Source: Propioniferax innocua
GTDB lineage: Bacteria > Actinomycetota > Actinomycetes > Propionibacteriales > Propionibacteriaceae
DNA length: 64,000 bases
Assembly: GCF_006716235.1 (NCBI RefSeq)
Contig: NZ_VFOR01000001.1
Span: forward strand, 62,001-126,000
Direction of reading: 5' to 3'
The notes beneath the pieces are model-generated. The model worked only from the letters and a program-made list of their open reading frames with translations, was not told where the DNA came from and did not search any database. The position numbers were made by a program, and so were the translations under genes. Shown one piece after another: positions 38,176-46,718 of this stretch (position 1 is its first letter; every line of letters starts with the position of its first letter).

Positions 38176-39248
38176 GCGAGGGCGTCTCCGACATCGATCC
38201 GGTCGTCGTCATCGGAGCCGGGTTGGTGGGAGCCTCGGTCGGTTGTGCCTTGACCAGCGTCGGCGTGCGCGTGCATCTTCGGGACCGTGAGCCCAGTCAT
38301 GCTGCGGTCGCCGCGGGGATCGGTGCGGGCACGACCGCGGCCCCCGACCGCTCGGCCGTGGGATTGGTCGTGGTCGCCGTTCCCCCCGGAGCGCTGTGCG
38401 GCACGGTGGCGGCCGCTTTGGAGGAATACCCGAACGCGGTGGTCACCGACGTCGGCTCGGTCAAGGGCACCTTGTTGGACGAGCTGGTGGCCGAGGGCGT
38501 TGAACTGTCGCGGTACGTGGGATCACATCCCATGGCCGGATCGCAGCATGCCGGCCCGGTGACCGCTCATGCTGACCTGTTCACCGGACGCACCTGGGTC
38601 GTGTGCCCTCACCCGGCAACGACGCCGGGGACGCTGGCGGTGGCCGAACAGCTGGGGGAGTTGTGCGGGGCTCGGGTGGTGTCGTTCGAGCCACATGAGC
38701 ACGACGAGGCCGTCGCCGGTGTCTCCCACGTGCCCCATCTGGTCTCGGTGGCGGTGGCCGCGTCGCTGTGTGATGAGGTTCCCCGGCGTCTGGAACTGGC
38801 CGGTCAGGGTGTGCGTGATGTGACGCGTATCGCCGGGAGCGATCCGATGCTGTGGGATCAGATCCTCACCGCGAACGGGCCCGCGATCAGTCATCGACTG
38901 AGAGAGGTGGCCGATCGGCTGATGATGGCCGCGTCCGCACTGGATCAGGGGCGCACCGTCGAGCCGTATCTGCGGCAGGGGGTCGCCGGAACCAAGGTAC
39001 TGCCCGGAAAGCACGGCCTGCGTCAGTCGGAGTATGCACGGTTCACGCTCCCGATTCCCGATGAACCCGGTGCTCTGGCGCGGCTCTTCGCTGACGCGGA
39101 CCTCGCGGGTGTCAACATCGAGGACTTCTCGATCGAGCACGACAAGTATCACGCGTCGGGGCGCCTGCAGGTGGCTGTCGACCCGGAGGCGGCGGCCAGT
39201 TTCGCCACCATGATGACGGGTCGGGGCTGGGACGTCCGGCCGTTGTGA
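38172..39248 (+). CDS. tyrA: Prephenate dehydrogenase
   Basis: The 358-residue protein makes 4-hydroxyphenylpyruvate for tyrosine. The N-terminal Rossmann motif [13 protein letters not shown] binds NAD(P), the catalytic region has [19 protein letters not shown] and SHVPHLVS, and a C-terminal ACT domain (about 290-358, [19 protein letters not shown]) is the likely site of tyrosine feedback. Its GTG overlaps the prcA stop, so aromatic synthesis is transcriptionally tied to the proteasome genes here. Confidence 0.93.
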   Translation: MSEGVSDIDPVVVIGAGLVGASVGCALTSVGVRVHLRDREPSHAAVAAGIGAGTTAAPDRSAVGLVVVAVPPGALCGTVAAALEEYPNAVVTDVGSVKGTLLDELVAEGVELSRYVGSHPMAGSQHAGPVTAHADLFTGRTWVVCPHPATTPGTLAVAEQLGELCGARVVSFEPHEHDEAVAGVSHVPHLVSVAVAASLCDEVPRRLELAGQGVRDVTRIAGSDPMLWDQILTANGPAISHRLREVADRLMMAASALDQGRTVEPYLRQGVAGTKVLPGKHGLRQSEYARFTLPIPDEPGALARLFADADLAGVNIEDFSIEHDKYHASGRLQVAVDPEAAASFATMMTGRGWDVRPL

Positions 39249-39359
39249 ACGCTGTGGCAACCGCCGCACGACGGGGCGGTTACGCAAGATTGAACCCTGG
39301 GTGACATGTTGTTCGGACGCCGCCTGCAGGCGTGTCGAGCCGAGTGGAGGAGACCTACT

Positions 39360-40097
39360 GTGAAGCATGTGAACGGCTTGGTCATCGCGATCGATGGCCC
39401 CAGCGGATCGGGTAAATCGAGTACCGCACGGGGCGTGGCTCGACGCCTCGGTCTTGCGTACCTCGACACCGGTGCGATGTACCGCGCCATCACCTGGCTG
39501 GCATTGCACGAGGGAATCGATCCGGTGGACACCGACGCCATCGCCGCGCTGGCTGCGGACGCCGAACTTGAGATCGACGACGATTCCACGGCGACCGTCT
39601 TCCGCATCAACGGGCATGATGTCACCGCAGCCATCCGAGAGCCTCGCATCTCGGAGAACGTCTCACGCATCGCAACCAATCTGCGCGTCCGAGACATCCT
39701 GGTGGCCGATCAGCAGCGTCGGATCACTGAGGCCCGGGCCAGCGGAGGCATCGTCGTCGAGGGGCGTGACATCACCACCGTGGTGGCACCCGAGAGCGAG
39801 GTGCGGGTTCTGTTGGTGGCCGATCCTGAAGCACGGATCGCGCGTCGTGAGGCCGAACTCGCCGGTGCTGCGGATACCGCTGCGGTCACCGACCAGGTGG
39901 TGCGTCGGGACCGTGATGACTCCACGGTCGCGGCGTTCACCGAGGCCGCCGAGGGTGTCACGGTGGTCGATTCGACGCACATGGGACTGGACGAGGTCAT
40001 CGACCGCATCTGCACGATGGCCGACCCTGCGTCGATCCCTCTTTCCGAAACCCCAAGCCCGGAAACCCCCAGCCCGGAACCCCCAGACAAGGAGTAG
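39360..40097 (+). CDS. cmk: Cytidylate kinase
   Basis: The 245-residue kinase phosphorylates CMP/dCMP. The P-loop is DGPSGSGKSS near residue 10, followed by YLDTGAMYRAIT and VEGRDITTVVAP. GTG 39360 is set by GGAGGAG 7 nt upstream; the longer ORF start has no such site. The C-terminus carries a Pro/Ser/Glu tail (ETPSPETPSPEPP) made of 15-bp repeats that core family members lack. The next gene starts 3 bp after its stop. Confidence 0.95.
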   Translation: MKHVNGLVIAIDGPSGSGKSSTARGVARRLGLAYLDTGAMYRAITWLALHEGIDPVDTDAIAALAADAELEIDDDSTATVFRINGHDVTAAIREPRISENVSRIATNLRVRDILVADQQRRITEARASGGIVVEGRDITTVVAPESEVRVLLVADPEARIARREAELAGAADTAAVTDQVVRRDRDDSTVAAFTEAAEGVTVVDSTHMGLDEVIDRICTMADPASIPLSETPSPETPSPEPPDKE

Positions 40098-40099
40098 TC

Positions 40100-40828
40100 G
40101 TGACCAGGCCCACCACGATCAGTCCGCACCTACCGCACACCGAGAAGGTTCGCGCTTCTGGAGGAACGCTGCTTCGCCGTTTCCGCCGGGTCGGTTCGGG
40201 ACTGTTTCGTTCGTGGTGGGACATCGAGTTGACCGGCGTGGAGAATGTGCCCGCCGAGGGGCCGGTGATCTTGGCTCCGAATCATGTGGGTGTGATCGAT
40301 GGACCGTTGGTGGTGTCGGTGACGCCGCGTACCACGTTCGCCCTGGCCAAATCCGAATTGTTCACCGGTGCGGTGGGGCAGGCCCTCGAGCTGCTGGGAC
40401 AGATCCCGATCGCCCGGCACTACGTGGACACCAATGCCATGCGTCGAGGTGTTCGAGTGCTGCGCGACGGCGATGCGTTGGCGATCTTCCCCGAGGGGAT
40501 GCGGGCCAAGGGCGACTTCGCGACGATCCGCCACGGCGTCGCCTATCTGGCGATGGTCACCGGGGCGCCGATCGTTCCGGTCGCTCTGTTGGGCACACGA
40601 ATCGATGGCATGTCGGTCAAGCAGGTTCCCGCGCGTGGCTCGCGTCTGTACGTGGACTACGGGGAGCCGATCCACATTGCACGGGAGCCCTGGCCTCGTG
40701 CCCAACATCTCGTGGCGGACCGGGCCGAGTTCGTGCGTCGCCAGCTCGAGGGCCATGTTTTCGCCGCGCAGCGTCGCACCGGAATGTTGCTTCCAGACGC
40801 CTCCCCGGTGCTCGTCGCTGCTGCATGA
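40100..40828 (+). CDS. plsC: 1-acyl-glycerol-3-phosphate acyltransferase (PlsC-like)
   Basis: The 242-residue protein has the acyltransferase motifs NHVGVID (NHX4D catalytic pair) and FPEGMRA, and a hydrophobic segment near residue 50. It would make phosphatidic acid for membrane lipids. The cmk-plsC-der order is conserved in actinobacteria. It runs 24 bp short of der. Confidence 0.88.
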   Translation: MTRPTTISPHLPHTEKVRASGGTLLRRFRRVGSGLFRSWWDIELTGVENVPAEGPVILAPNHVGVIDGPLVVSVTPRTTFALAKSELFTGAVGQALELLGQIPIARHYVDTNAMRRGVRVLRDGDALAIFPEGMRAKGDFATIRHGVAYLAMVTGAPIVPVALLGTRIDGMSVKQVPARGSRLYVDYGEPIHIAREPWPRAQHLVADRAEFVRRQLEGHVFAAQRRTGMLLPDASPVLVAAA

Positions 40829-40840
40829 GTGGCATCGCGG

Positions 40841-40846
40841 TAGGCT
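40841..40846 (+). promoter_or_regulatory. der leaderless-type -10 box
   Basis: TAGGCT lies 6 nt before the der ATG at 40853, with the same hexamer and spacing as at dop and the ARC gene. Confidence 0.55.
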
Positions 40847-40852
40847 GGCGGA

Positions 40853-42187
40853 ATGTCTGAGACGCAGCCGCTCACGAAGCCCGTCGTCGCCGTCGTGGGG
40901 CGCCCGAACGTCGGCAAGTCGACGCTGGTGAACCGAATCCTGCAGCGCCGCGCCGCTGTGGTGCAGGACGTTCCAGGCGTCACCCGTGACCGTGTCTCCT
41001 ATGACGCTGACTGGAACGGGCGCGAGTTCGTCCTCGTGGACACCGGCGGCTGGGCCTCCGATGCCGACGGCATGGCGGCACGTATCGCCGAGCAGGCCGA
41101 GCTGGCGATCTCCACCGCGGACGCGGTGCTGTTCGTGGTCGATGCCACCGTCGGTACGCTCGATGAGGATGAAGCCGTTGTGCAGGTGCTGCGACGCTCC
41201 CGCAAGCCGGTGGTCGTGGCCGCCAACAAGGTGGATGATCAGCGTGCCGAGGCGGAGGCGGCCGCCATGTGGAATCTCGGTCTCGGCCAGCCCTGGCCGG
41301 TCTCGGCTCTCCACGGACGGGGGTCGGGAGACCTTCTCGACGCACTGCTCGAGGCGCTTCCGGAGGCACCTCCCGAGGGGGACGGAGAGCTGGGAGGGCC
41401 GCGCCGCATCGCCCTGGTCGGCAAGCCGAACGTCGGCAAGTCGTCGTTGTTGAACAAGCTTGCAGGGCAGCAGCGGGTGGTCGTCGACAACGTGGCCGGC
41501 ACCACGGTCGATCCGGTCGATGAACTCGTCGACATCGGTGGGACGACCTATCAGCTCATCGACACTGCAGGTATCCGGCGTCGCGTCAAGGAAGCTTCCG
41601 GGCACGAGTACTACGCGTCGTTGCGCACCCAGTCCGCGATCGAGCGGGCCGAGTGCTGCGTCATGGTCATCGACGCCTCGGAACCGATCAGTGAACAGGA
41701 TCTGCGGATCCTGAGTTCGATCGAGGAGTCCGGCCGGGCATTGGTGATCGCCTACAACAAGTGGGACCTCACCGATGAGGAACGACGGCGCTACCTGGAA
41801 CGCGAGATCGAACGGGATGTTCAGGCGTTCTCCTGGGCCTCACGGGTCAACATCTCCGCACTGTCGGGCCGACACATCGACAAGCTTGCACCAGCCATCG
41901 AGGAAGCTTTGGAGGGGTGGGAGACACGCATCTCCACCGGGCGTCTCAATGCGTTCCTTGGACGTCTTGTTGCGTCCCATCCGCACCCTGTGCGTGGTGG
42001 CAAACAACCACGCATCCTGTTCGGGACCCAAGCGCAGTCCGGGCCACCGAAGTTTGTGTTGTTCACCAGTGGCGATCTCGATCATGGGTATGTGCGTTTC
42101 GTGCGTCGACGTCTGCGTGAGGACTTCGGCTTCGCCGGGACGCCGGTGCCGATCGAGGTGCGGGCCCGCCAAAAACGTTCTCGCTGA
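40853..42187 (+). CDS. der: Ribosome-assembly GTPase Der (EngA)
   Basis: The 444-residue protein has two G domains in tandem. The first has G1 GRPNVGKS (16-23), DTGGW and NKVD; the second has G1 GKPNVGKS near 188, DTAGI and NKWD. A C-terminal KH-like domain follows ([22 protein letters not shown]). Der acts in maturation of the 50S subunit. Confidence 0.96.
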   Translation: MSETQPLTKPVVAVVGRPNVGKSTLVNRILQRRAAVVQDVPGVTRDRVSYDADWNGREFVLVDTGGWASDADGMAARIAEQAELAISTADAVLFVVDATVGTLDEDEAVVQVLRRSRKPVVVAANKVDDQRAEAEAAAMWNLGLGQPWPVSALHGRGSGDLLDALLEALPEAPPEGDGELGGPRRIALVGKPNVGKSSLLNKLAGQQRVVVDNVAGTTVDPVDELVDIGGTTYQLIDTAGIRRRVKEASGHEYYASLRTQSAIERAECCVMVIDASEPISEQDLRILSSIEESGRALVIAYNKWDLTDEERRRYLEREIERDVQAFSWASRVNISALSGRHIDKLAPAIEEALEGWETRISTGRLNAFLGRLVASHPHPVRGGKQPRILFGTQAQSGPPKFVLFTSGDLDHGYVRFVRRRLREDFGFAGTPVPIEVRARQKRSR

Positions 42188-42301
42188 CATCACTCTGCGG
42201 GGGCGGCGGACAGTCGGAAAGGGAGCATGCTTGGGTGGTGGAGGGGTGCTTGGTGGCCCCCGGACGTCATCGACGATGATCAGCCAGTTCAGGAGGGCAA
42301 C

Positions 42302-43762
42302 ATGTCGGAGTACACGACCGGTTCCACACGGGAGAACGGTGCGCCCAACGAAAGTGACCGCAACAGTCTGAGTGTCGGTTCGAACGGGCCATTGCTCCTG
42401 CATGACACGCACCTGGTCGACACCTTGGCCCACTTCAATCGCGAGAGCGTGCCCGAGCGTCGTCCGCATGCCAAGGGGTCGGGCGCTTTTGGTGAGTTCA
42501 CCGTGACTGGAGATGTCAGCCGATACACCAAGGCCGCGCTCTTCCAACCGGGAACGACCACGAAGATGCTGGCGCGGTTCTCCACCGTCGCCGGTGAGCT
42601 GGGATCCCCCGACACGTGGCGTGACGTGCGGGGCTTCTCGCTGAAGTTCTACACGACCGAAGGAAACTTCGACCTCGTGGGCAACAACACCCCGGTCTTC
42701 TTCGTGCGTGATCCGATGAAGTTCCCACATTTCATCCACTCACAGAAGAGGCTGCCGGATTCAGGCCTGCGGGACCACACGATGCAGTGGGACTTCTGGG
42801 TGAACAACCCCGAATCCGCACACCAGGTGACCTACCTGATGGGCGACCGTGGGCTACCGCGCACCTGGCGGCATATGAACGGCTATGGCTCCCACACCTA
42901 CATGTGGATCAACGCTCAGGGGGAGAAGTTCTGGGTCAAGTACCACTTCATCAGTGACCAGGGCGTTGAGTTCCTGTCCGATGAGGAAGCCGCCAAGATC
43001 GCCGGTGAGAATGCGGACTTCCACCGCGCCGACCTGTTCAACTCCATCGCCGGGGGAGACTTCCCGAGCTGGACGCTCAAGGTGCAGGTCATGCCGTACG
43101 AGGATGCCAGGACCTATCGGGTGAACCCGTTCGACCTGACCAAGGTGTGGTCTCACAAGGATTATCCGCTCATCGAGGTCGGCACGATGACGTTGAACGA
43201 GAACCCGGTCAACCATCATGCCCAGATCGAGCAGGCCTCGTTCGCCCCCAGCAATTTCGTGCCGGGCACCGGGTTCTCGCCTGACAAGATGCTGCTGGGA
43301 CGTGTCTTCGCTTATGCCGACGCCGCCCGTTACCGCATCGGGCCGAACTTCGATCAACTGCCGGTGAACCAGCCGCTGCCTGAAGTGGCGGCGAAGGCCA
43401 ACCGTTACACGATCGGCGGTCCGATGGAGTATCACCACACCGGTGATGCCCCGGTGTACGCGCCGAATTCGTTTGGTCGTGGTCACGCTGATGAGGTGGG
43501 TCCGGTGGAGTCCTCGTGGGAGTCCGACGGAGAGATGGTGCGATCGGCCTACGAACTGCACCCCGAGGATGATGACTTCGGGCAGGCGGGTGCGCTCGTC
43601 CGGGATGTACTCGATGATGCGGCACGTGAGCGGTTGGCGAAGAACATCGCCGGCCATATCGCACCGGTCACCGACGAATCGCTGTTGGCCAGGATCTTCG
43701 ATTACTGGAAGAACATCGACCCAGATCTGGGGTCGCGGGTGCAGGAGCTGCGAGAAAAATGA
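42302..43762 (+). CDS. katA: Monofunctional heme catalase
   Basis: The 486-residue enzyme breaks down hydrogen peroxide. The distal His is in [14 protein letters not shown], the distal Asn in [10 protein letters not shown], and the proximal heme Tyr in [14 protein letters not shown] near residue 338. The length is that of a small-subunit (clade 3) catalase. ATG 42302 has AGGAGG 6 nt upstream. The stop overlaps the ATG of the DUF1206 gene (ATGA). Confidence 0.95.
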   Translation: MSEYTTGSTRENGAPNESDRNSLSVGSNGPLLLHDTHLVDTLAHFNRESVPERRPHAKGSGAFGEFTVTGDVSRYTKAALFQPGTTTKMLARFSTVAGELGSPDTWRDVRGFSLKFYTTEGNFDLVGNNTPVFFVRDPMKFPHFIHSQKRLPDSGLRDHTMQWDFWVNNPESAHQVTYLMGDRGLPRTWRHMNGYGSHTYMWINAQGEKFWVKYHFISDQGVEFLSDEEAAKIAGENADFHRADLFNSIAGGDFPSWTLKVQVMPYEDARTYRVNPFDLTKVWSHKDYPLIEVGTMTLNENPVNHHAQIEQASFAPSNFVPGTGFSPDKMLLGRVFAYADAARYRIGPNFDQLPVNQPLPEVAAKANRYTIGGPMEYHHTGDAPVYAPNSFGRGHADEVGPVESSWESDGEMVRSAYELHPEDDDFGQAGALVRDVLDDAARERLAKNIAGHIAPVTDESLLARIFDYWKNIDPDLGSRVQELREK

Positions 43763-44625
43763 ACATGGACGTGGAGGGTGCCCTCGACGATGCGGGTGAT
43801 GCCGATTCGGCGGACGCACATGCCGCGGGGCGCATCGTCCAACAGAACCCGGTGTATCAGACCTTCGTGTGCGTGGGGCTGATCGCCTTCGGCGTCATGC
43901 ATCTGCTGATCGGTTGGATCGCGCTGCAGATCGCTTGGGGTGGGCAGGGATCGGATCAGCAGGCGTCGGGCACTGGCGCTCTGCAGGAGTTGGCGCAGAA
44001 ACCCGGCGGGAAGATCGCATTGATGGTCTGCGCGGTCGGGTTGTTCGTATTGGTGTTGTGGCAATTGATCGAAGCAGCCATCGGACACACCCATGTGACC
44101 GGTAAGCAGCGTCTGGGCAGAAGGCTGGGATCACTGAGCAAGGTCGTGACCTACGCAGTGATCGGGAGCGCAGCGGCACGCATCGCTTTCGGCGGCGGTG
44201 GTGGAGGAGGTGAGAGCCAGCAGGAGTCGCTCGTCGCGCAGATCATGCAGAATCCCGCAGGTCGTGTACTGATCGGGGTCATCGGGCTGGTGGTCATCGT
44301 CGTCGGTGTGTTCGGCATCGTGAAGGGCGTACGCCGCACATTCACCGAAGACCTCGATGGTGGAGTGCCCGATTGGGCGAAGACTATGGGCACACTGGGC
44401 TACTGCGCCAAGGGGATCGCCGTTGGCATCGTGGGTTTTCTGTTCGTGTGGTCTGCGATCACTTTCAACGCTCAGGCCGCAGGGAACACCGATTCGGCGT
44501 TGCGGGCGATCGTGCAGCAGCCGTTTGGGCCCTACCTGCTGACTGCCATGGCAGCGGGCATGGCTGCCTTCGGCCTGTTCAGTTTCGTGTGGGCTTTCAA
44601 CGCGCGTCATGAGAAGGCGCGTTGA
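43759..44625 (+). CDS. DUF1206 family membrane protein
   Basis: The 288-residue protein has six hydrophobic segments in three repeats, each built as short helix pair: [40 protein letters not shown] and [20 protein letters not shown] begin the repeats. This triple arrangement fits DUF1206; the function is unknown. It is translationally coupled to katA, which points to a stress-related role (inference). Its last 29 bp overlap the convergent WYL regulator gene. Confidence 0.85.
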   Translation: MNMDVEGALDDAGDADSADAHAAGRIVQQNPVYQTFVCVGLIAFGVMHLLIGWIALQIAWGGQGSDQQASGTGALQELAQKPGGKIALMVCAVGLFVLVLWQLIEAAIGHTHVTGKQRLGRRLGSLSKVVTYAVIGSAAARIAFGGGGGGGESQQESLVAQIMQNPAGRVLIGVIGLVVIVVGVFGIVKGVRRTFTEDLDGGVPDWAKTMGTLGYCAKGIAVGIVGFLFVWSAITFNAQAAGNTDSALRAIVQQPFGPYLLTAMAAGMAAFGLFSFVWAFNARHEKAR

Positions 44626-45610
44626 GAACTGCCCGGGAGAGTCTGGCACCCAGGCGTTCCACTGCGTGAAGCACTTCTTCATCGCCGAGCAGGTCGAAGG
44701 GCAGCGGAAAACCGGCCAGCCAGGCCGCCAGATCATTTGCGGAATCGCCTCCGACGGTGATCAAGGTGTGGGTATCCGAGACGTTGCTGACTTCGTGCTG
44801 GAGGTCGGAAGCGGCGTCGGTCACATGGTCCAGTGATGCGTACACAACCAGCTCTGCCCGATGTCGGTAGGCATCCGTGGGGATGGGCGCCGCTGCCCGT
44901 GCTGCGAGCTGGGTTGCTGTCTCCCTCGGCGCGAATCGCCAGGAGTGGCTCTTGAGCCTGGACATCCGGTCAAGGCGGAAGGTTCGCCACTCGTTTTTGT
45001 CGAGATCGAAGGTGATCAGACGCCAGATGCCATGTTTGGCGAACAGCCAATGGGGCTCCACGGTTCGTCGGGAGTAGTTTTCGTGCCGGTCGGTGTAAGT
45101 GAAGGTGAGACGTTGCTGCCGTCTGATCGTCCCGATGATGGTGAGAATCGTGGTTGCAGACGCACCGCCGCGTGAAGGCATGGCCTCCACTGCCTCACGA
45201 AGGTGTTCCAACCGGAGGCCGAGATGGTGGGGAAGCCCGGCTTGGATCTTGTGCAAGGCCGTCAGAGCGGGGCCGGCATAGTCAGAATCGATACTGCTCG
45301 CAGCCACGGTGAGCGCCAGTGTCGTCGCGACGGTCTCGTCTTCATCGAGCAGGAGTGGTGGTAGAACGTGGCCACGGTCCATGGCATACCCACCGAGTTC
45401 GCCGGGGGCGCCATCGATCTTGTAGCCAAGGTCTCGGAGCCGCTGGATGTCACGGCGAAGAGTTCGATGAGTGACGCCGAGACTGTCGGCAAGGTCAGCC
45501 CCTCGCCAATGGGAGCGTTTCTGCAGGAGACCCAACAAGCCCAGCGCCCGTGCCGTCGGATCACTGCCGACGACCACACCCGAGGGTGTATCGGAGTCCG
45601 TCTTCATCAT
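44597..45610 (-). CDS. YafY-like HTH/WYL-domain transcriptional regulator
   Basis: The core of about 337 residues has an N-terminal winged HTH (ALGLLGLLQKRSHWRGADLADSLGVTHRTLRRDIQRLRDLGY) and a WYL domain (RLTFTYTDRHENYSRRTVEPHWLFAKHGIWRLITFDL). These proteins are one-component regulators. The frame stays open for 79 more codons upstream (to 45847), but that part is low-complexity and built from hexapeptide repeats, so ATG 45610 is taken. It overlaps the DUF1206 gene by 29 bp tail to tail. Confidence 0.82.
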   Translation of the reverse strand: MMKTDSDTPSGVVVGSDPTARALGLLGLLQKRSHWRGADLADSLGVTHRTLRRDIQRLRDLGYKIDGAPGELGGYAMDRGHVLPPLLLDEDETVATTLALTVAASSIDSDYAGPALTALHKIQAGLPHHLGLRLEHLREAVEAMPSRGGASATTILTIIGTIRRQQRLTFTYTDRHENYSRRTVEPHWLFAKHGIWRLITFDLDKNEWRTFRLDRMSRLKSHSWRFAPRETATQLAARAAAPIPTDAYRHRAELVVYASLDHVTDAASDLQHEVSNVSDTHTLITVGGDSANDLAAWLAGFPLPFDLLGDEEVLHAVERLGARLSRAVLNAPSHDAR

Positions 45611-45703
45611 CGGATCCGTACCCAGGCTCGTGCTTGTGCCCAGGCTCACGCCCGTGCTCGTCCTCAGATCTGCGCCCATATTTGAATCTGAGCCTTGGCA
45701 TCT

Positions 45704-45775
45704 TTCGAGGTCTATGCAGGAGGTCTTGTCTATGTAGGAGTCTTTGTTTATGTAGGAGGCCTTGTCCATGAAAGA
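45704..45775 (-). repeat. 18-bp imperfect tandem repeats, about four copies
   Basis: In the open extension before the WYL regulator, 18-bp units spell SFMDKA, SYINKD, SYIDKT and SCIDLE on the minus strand. They are AT-richer than the surroundings. Whether they are translated is unknown. Confidence 0.75.
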
Positions 45776-45879
45776 GTTCTCGACCATGCCCATGTCTGCA
45801 GGTGCGCCTGAGCCTGTTCCTGTGTTCATGGGCACATGGTTGCGCAAGGCGCAGGGGAATGGGCAGACACGCCGATTGA

Positions 45880-45939
45880 TTCATCGACGCGGCCTGCGCG
45901 TGGCAACAGTTCATCGACGCGGCCTGTGCGTGGCTATAG
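45880..45939 (+). repeat. 30-bp direct repeat, two copies
   Basis: Two copies (45880-45909, 45910-45939) begin TTCATCGACGCGGCCTG and differ at few positions. They lie within a stretch of about 870 bp (45848-46718) that holds repeats but no credible gene. Confidence 0.8.
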
Positions 45940-46000
45940 AACGACAGGTCTGCTACAGGACGACAACATACGGTTTGGCGCGCGAAGGGTCGTGATGACG

Positions 46001-46060
46001 GCGTGCGGGAAGTAACGCGGGGCTGCGAGAAGTAACGTGGGGCTGCGGGAAGTAACGCGG
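46001..46060 (+). repeat. 20-bp tandem repeat, three copies
   Basis: Units at 46001-46020, 46021-46040 and 46041-46060 follow GGCTGCGGGAAGTAACGCGG with one to two changes each. No ORF uses them convincingly. Confidence 0.9.
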
Positions 46061-46101
46061 GGCCAGAAGCATAGGGCCCCACACACTTTCAAAAACGTTT
46101 A

Positions 46102-46116
46102 GGACAGATCCTGTCC
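46102..46116. promoter_or_regulatory. Palindrome GGACAGATCCTGTCC, possible operator
   Basis: A perfect 6-bp inverted repeat (GGACAG / CTGTCC) spaced by 3 bp lies upstream of the WYL regulator and its repeat region. A related half, GAGGACAGAAAG, follows at 46152-46163. A symmetrical site would suit a dimeric regulator, perhaps the WYL protein itself (inference). Confidence 0.4.
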
Positions 46117-46250
46117 GCGACTCATCAAGAATTGCTGCTGACAACGGTCGTTGAGGACAGAAAGTGACCTAGACGAAAACCGATGTATAGGGGGGCTTCT
46201 GGTTGCCGCCGTCGGTGATGAGCAGAGGCCGACTTTCCGGGGGGGGAATC

Positions 46251-46540
46251 TGGTCACCGGGGAGGCTGGTCACCGGGGAGGCTGGTCACCGGGGAGGCTG
46301 GTCACCGGGGAGGCTGGTCACCGGGGAGGCTGGTCACCGGGGAGGCTGGTCACCGGGGAGGCTGGTCACCGGGGAGGCTGGTCACCGGGGAGGCTGGTCA
46401 CCGGGGAGGCTGGTCACCGGGGAGGCTGGTCACCGGGGAGGCTGGTCACCGGGGAGGCTGGTCACCGGGGAGGCTGGTCACCGGGGAGGCTGGTCACTGG
46501 GTGAGGCTGGTCACCGGGAGAGGTTGACCACCGGGGGGGG
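46251..46540 (+). repeat. 16-bp minisatellite, 15 identical units plus degenerate copies
   Basis: Fifteen exact units of TGGTCACCGGGGAGGC run from 46251 to 46490. A 17-bp variant (46491-46507), a 16-bp variant (46508-46523) and a further decayed copy follow. Each unit contains GGTCACC, a near-palindrome. The unit is not a multiple of 3, so open frames through the array are by-products. There are no spacers, so it is not a CRISPR. Slippage should make copy number variable. Confidence 0.95.
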
Positions 46541-46580
46541 GAGCAGGCCTCTCGAGAACCGGCGGCGGTGCGTTGCTGTG

Positions 46581-46616
46581 TGTCGGCGTGTCGGTGTCGT
46601 GTCGGCGTGTCGGTGT
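46581..46616 (+). repeat. 19-bp direct repeat, two copies
   Basis: TGTCGGCGTGTCGGTGT occurs at 46581-46597 and 46600-46616. It lies between the minisatellite and the qNor terminator. Confidence 0.8.
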
Positions 46617-46647
46617 AAAGCGTTACGGAGACGGCTGTCAGAGCTGC

Positions 46648-46693
46648 GTGGGGGTCGACCTCCTGAAAGCTCCTGAAGGTGGTCGACCCCCAC
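46648..46693 (-). terminator. Hairpin downstream of the NO reductase gene
   Basis: A perfect 13-bp stem, GTGGGGGTCGACC (46648-46660) with GGTCGACCCCCAC (46681-46693), closes a 20-nt loop that contains TCCTGAA twice. It lies 26 bp past the stop of the minus-strand qNor gene. No U-run follows. Confidence 0.65.
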
Positions 46694-46718
46694 ACGTGTG
46701 GCTACAGGTTCAATTCAC

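Noticed and set aside
46251-46540. CRISPR array
   Set aside because: Units are contiguous 16-mers without spacers, and no cas gene is present.
46151-46676. Gly/Arg/Trp-rich proteins encoded across the minisatellite
   Set aside because: The frames exist only because a 16-bp repeat gives open reading in more than one frame; no start signal or homology.
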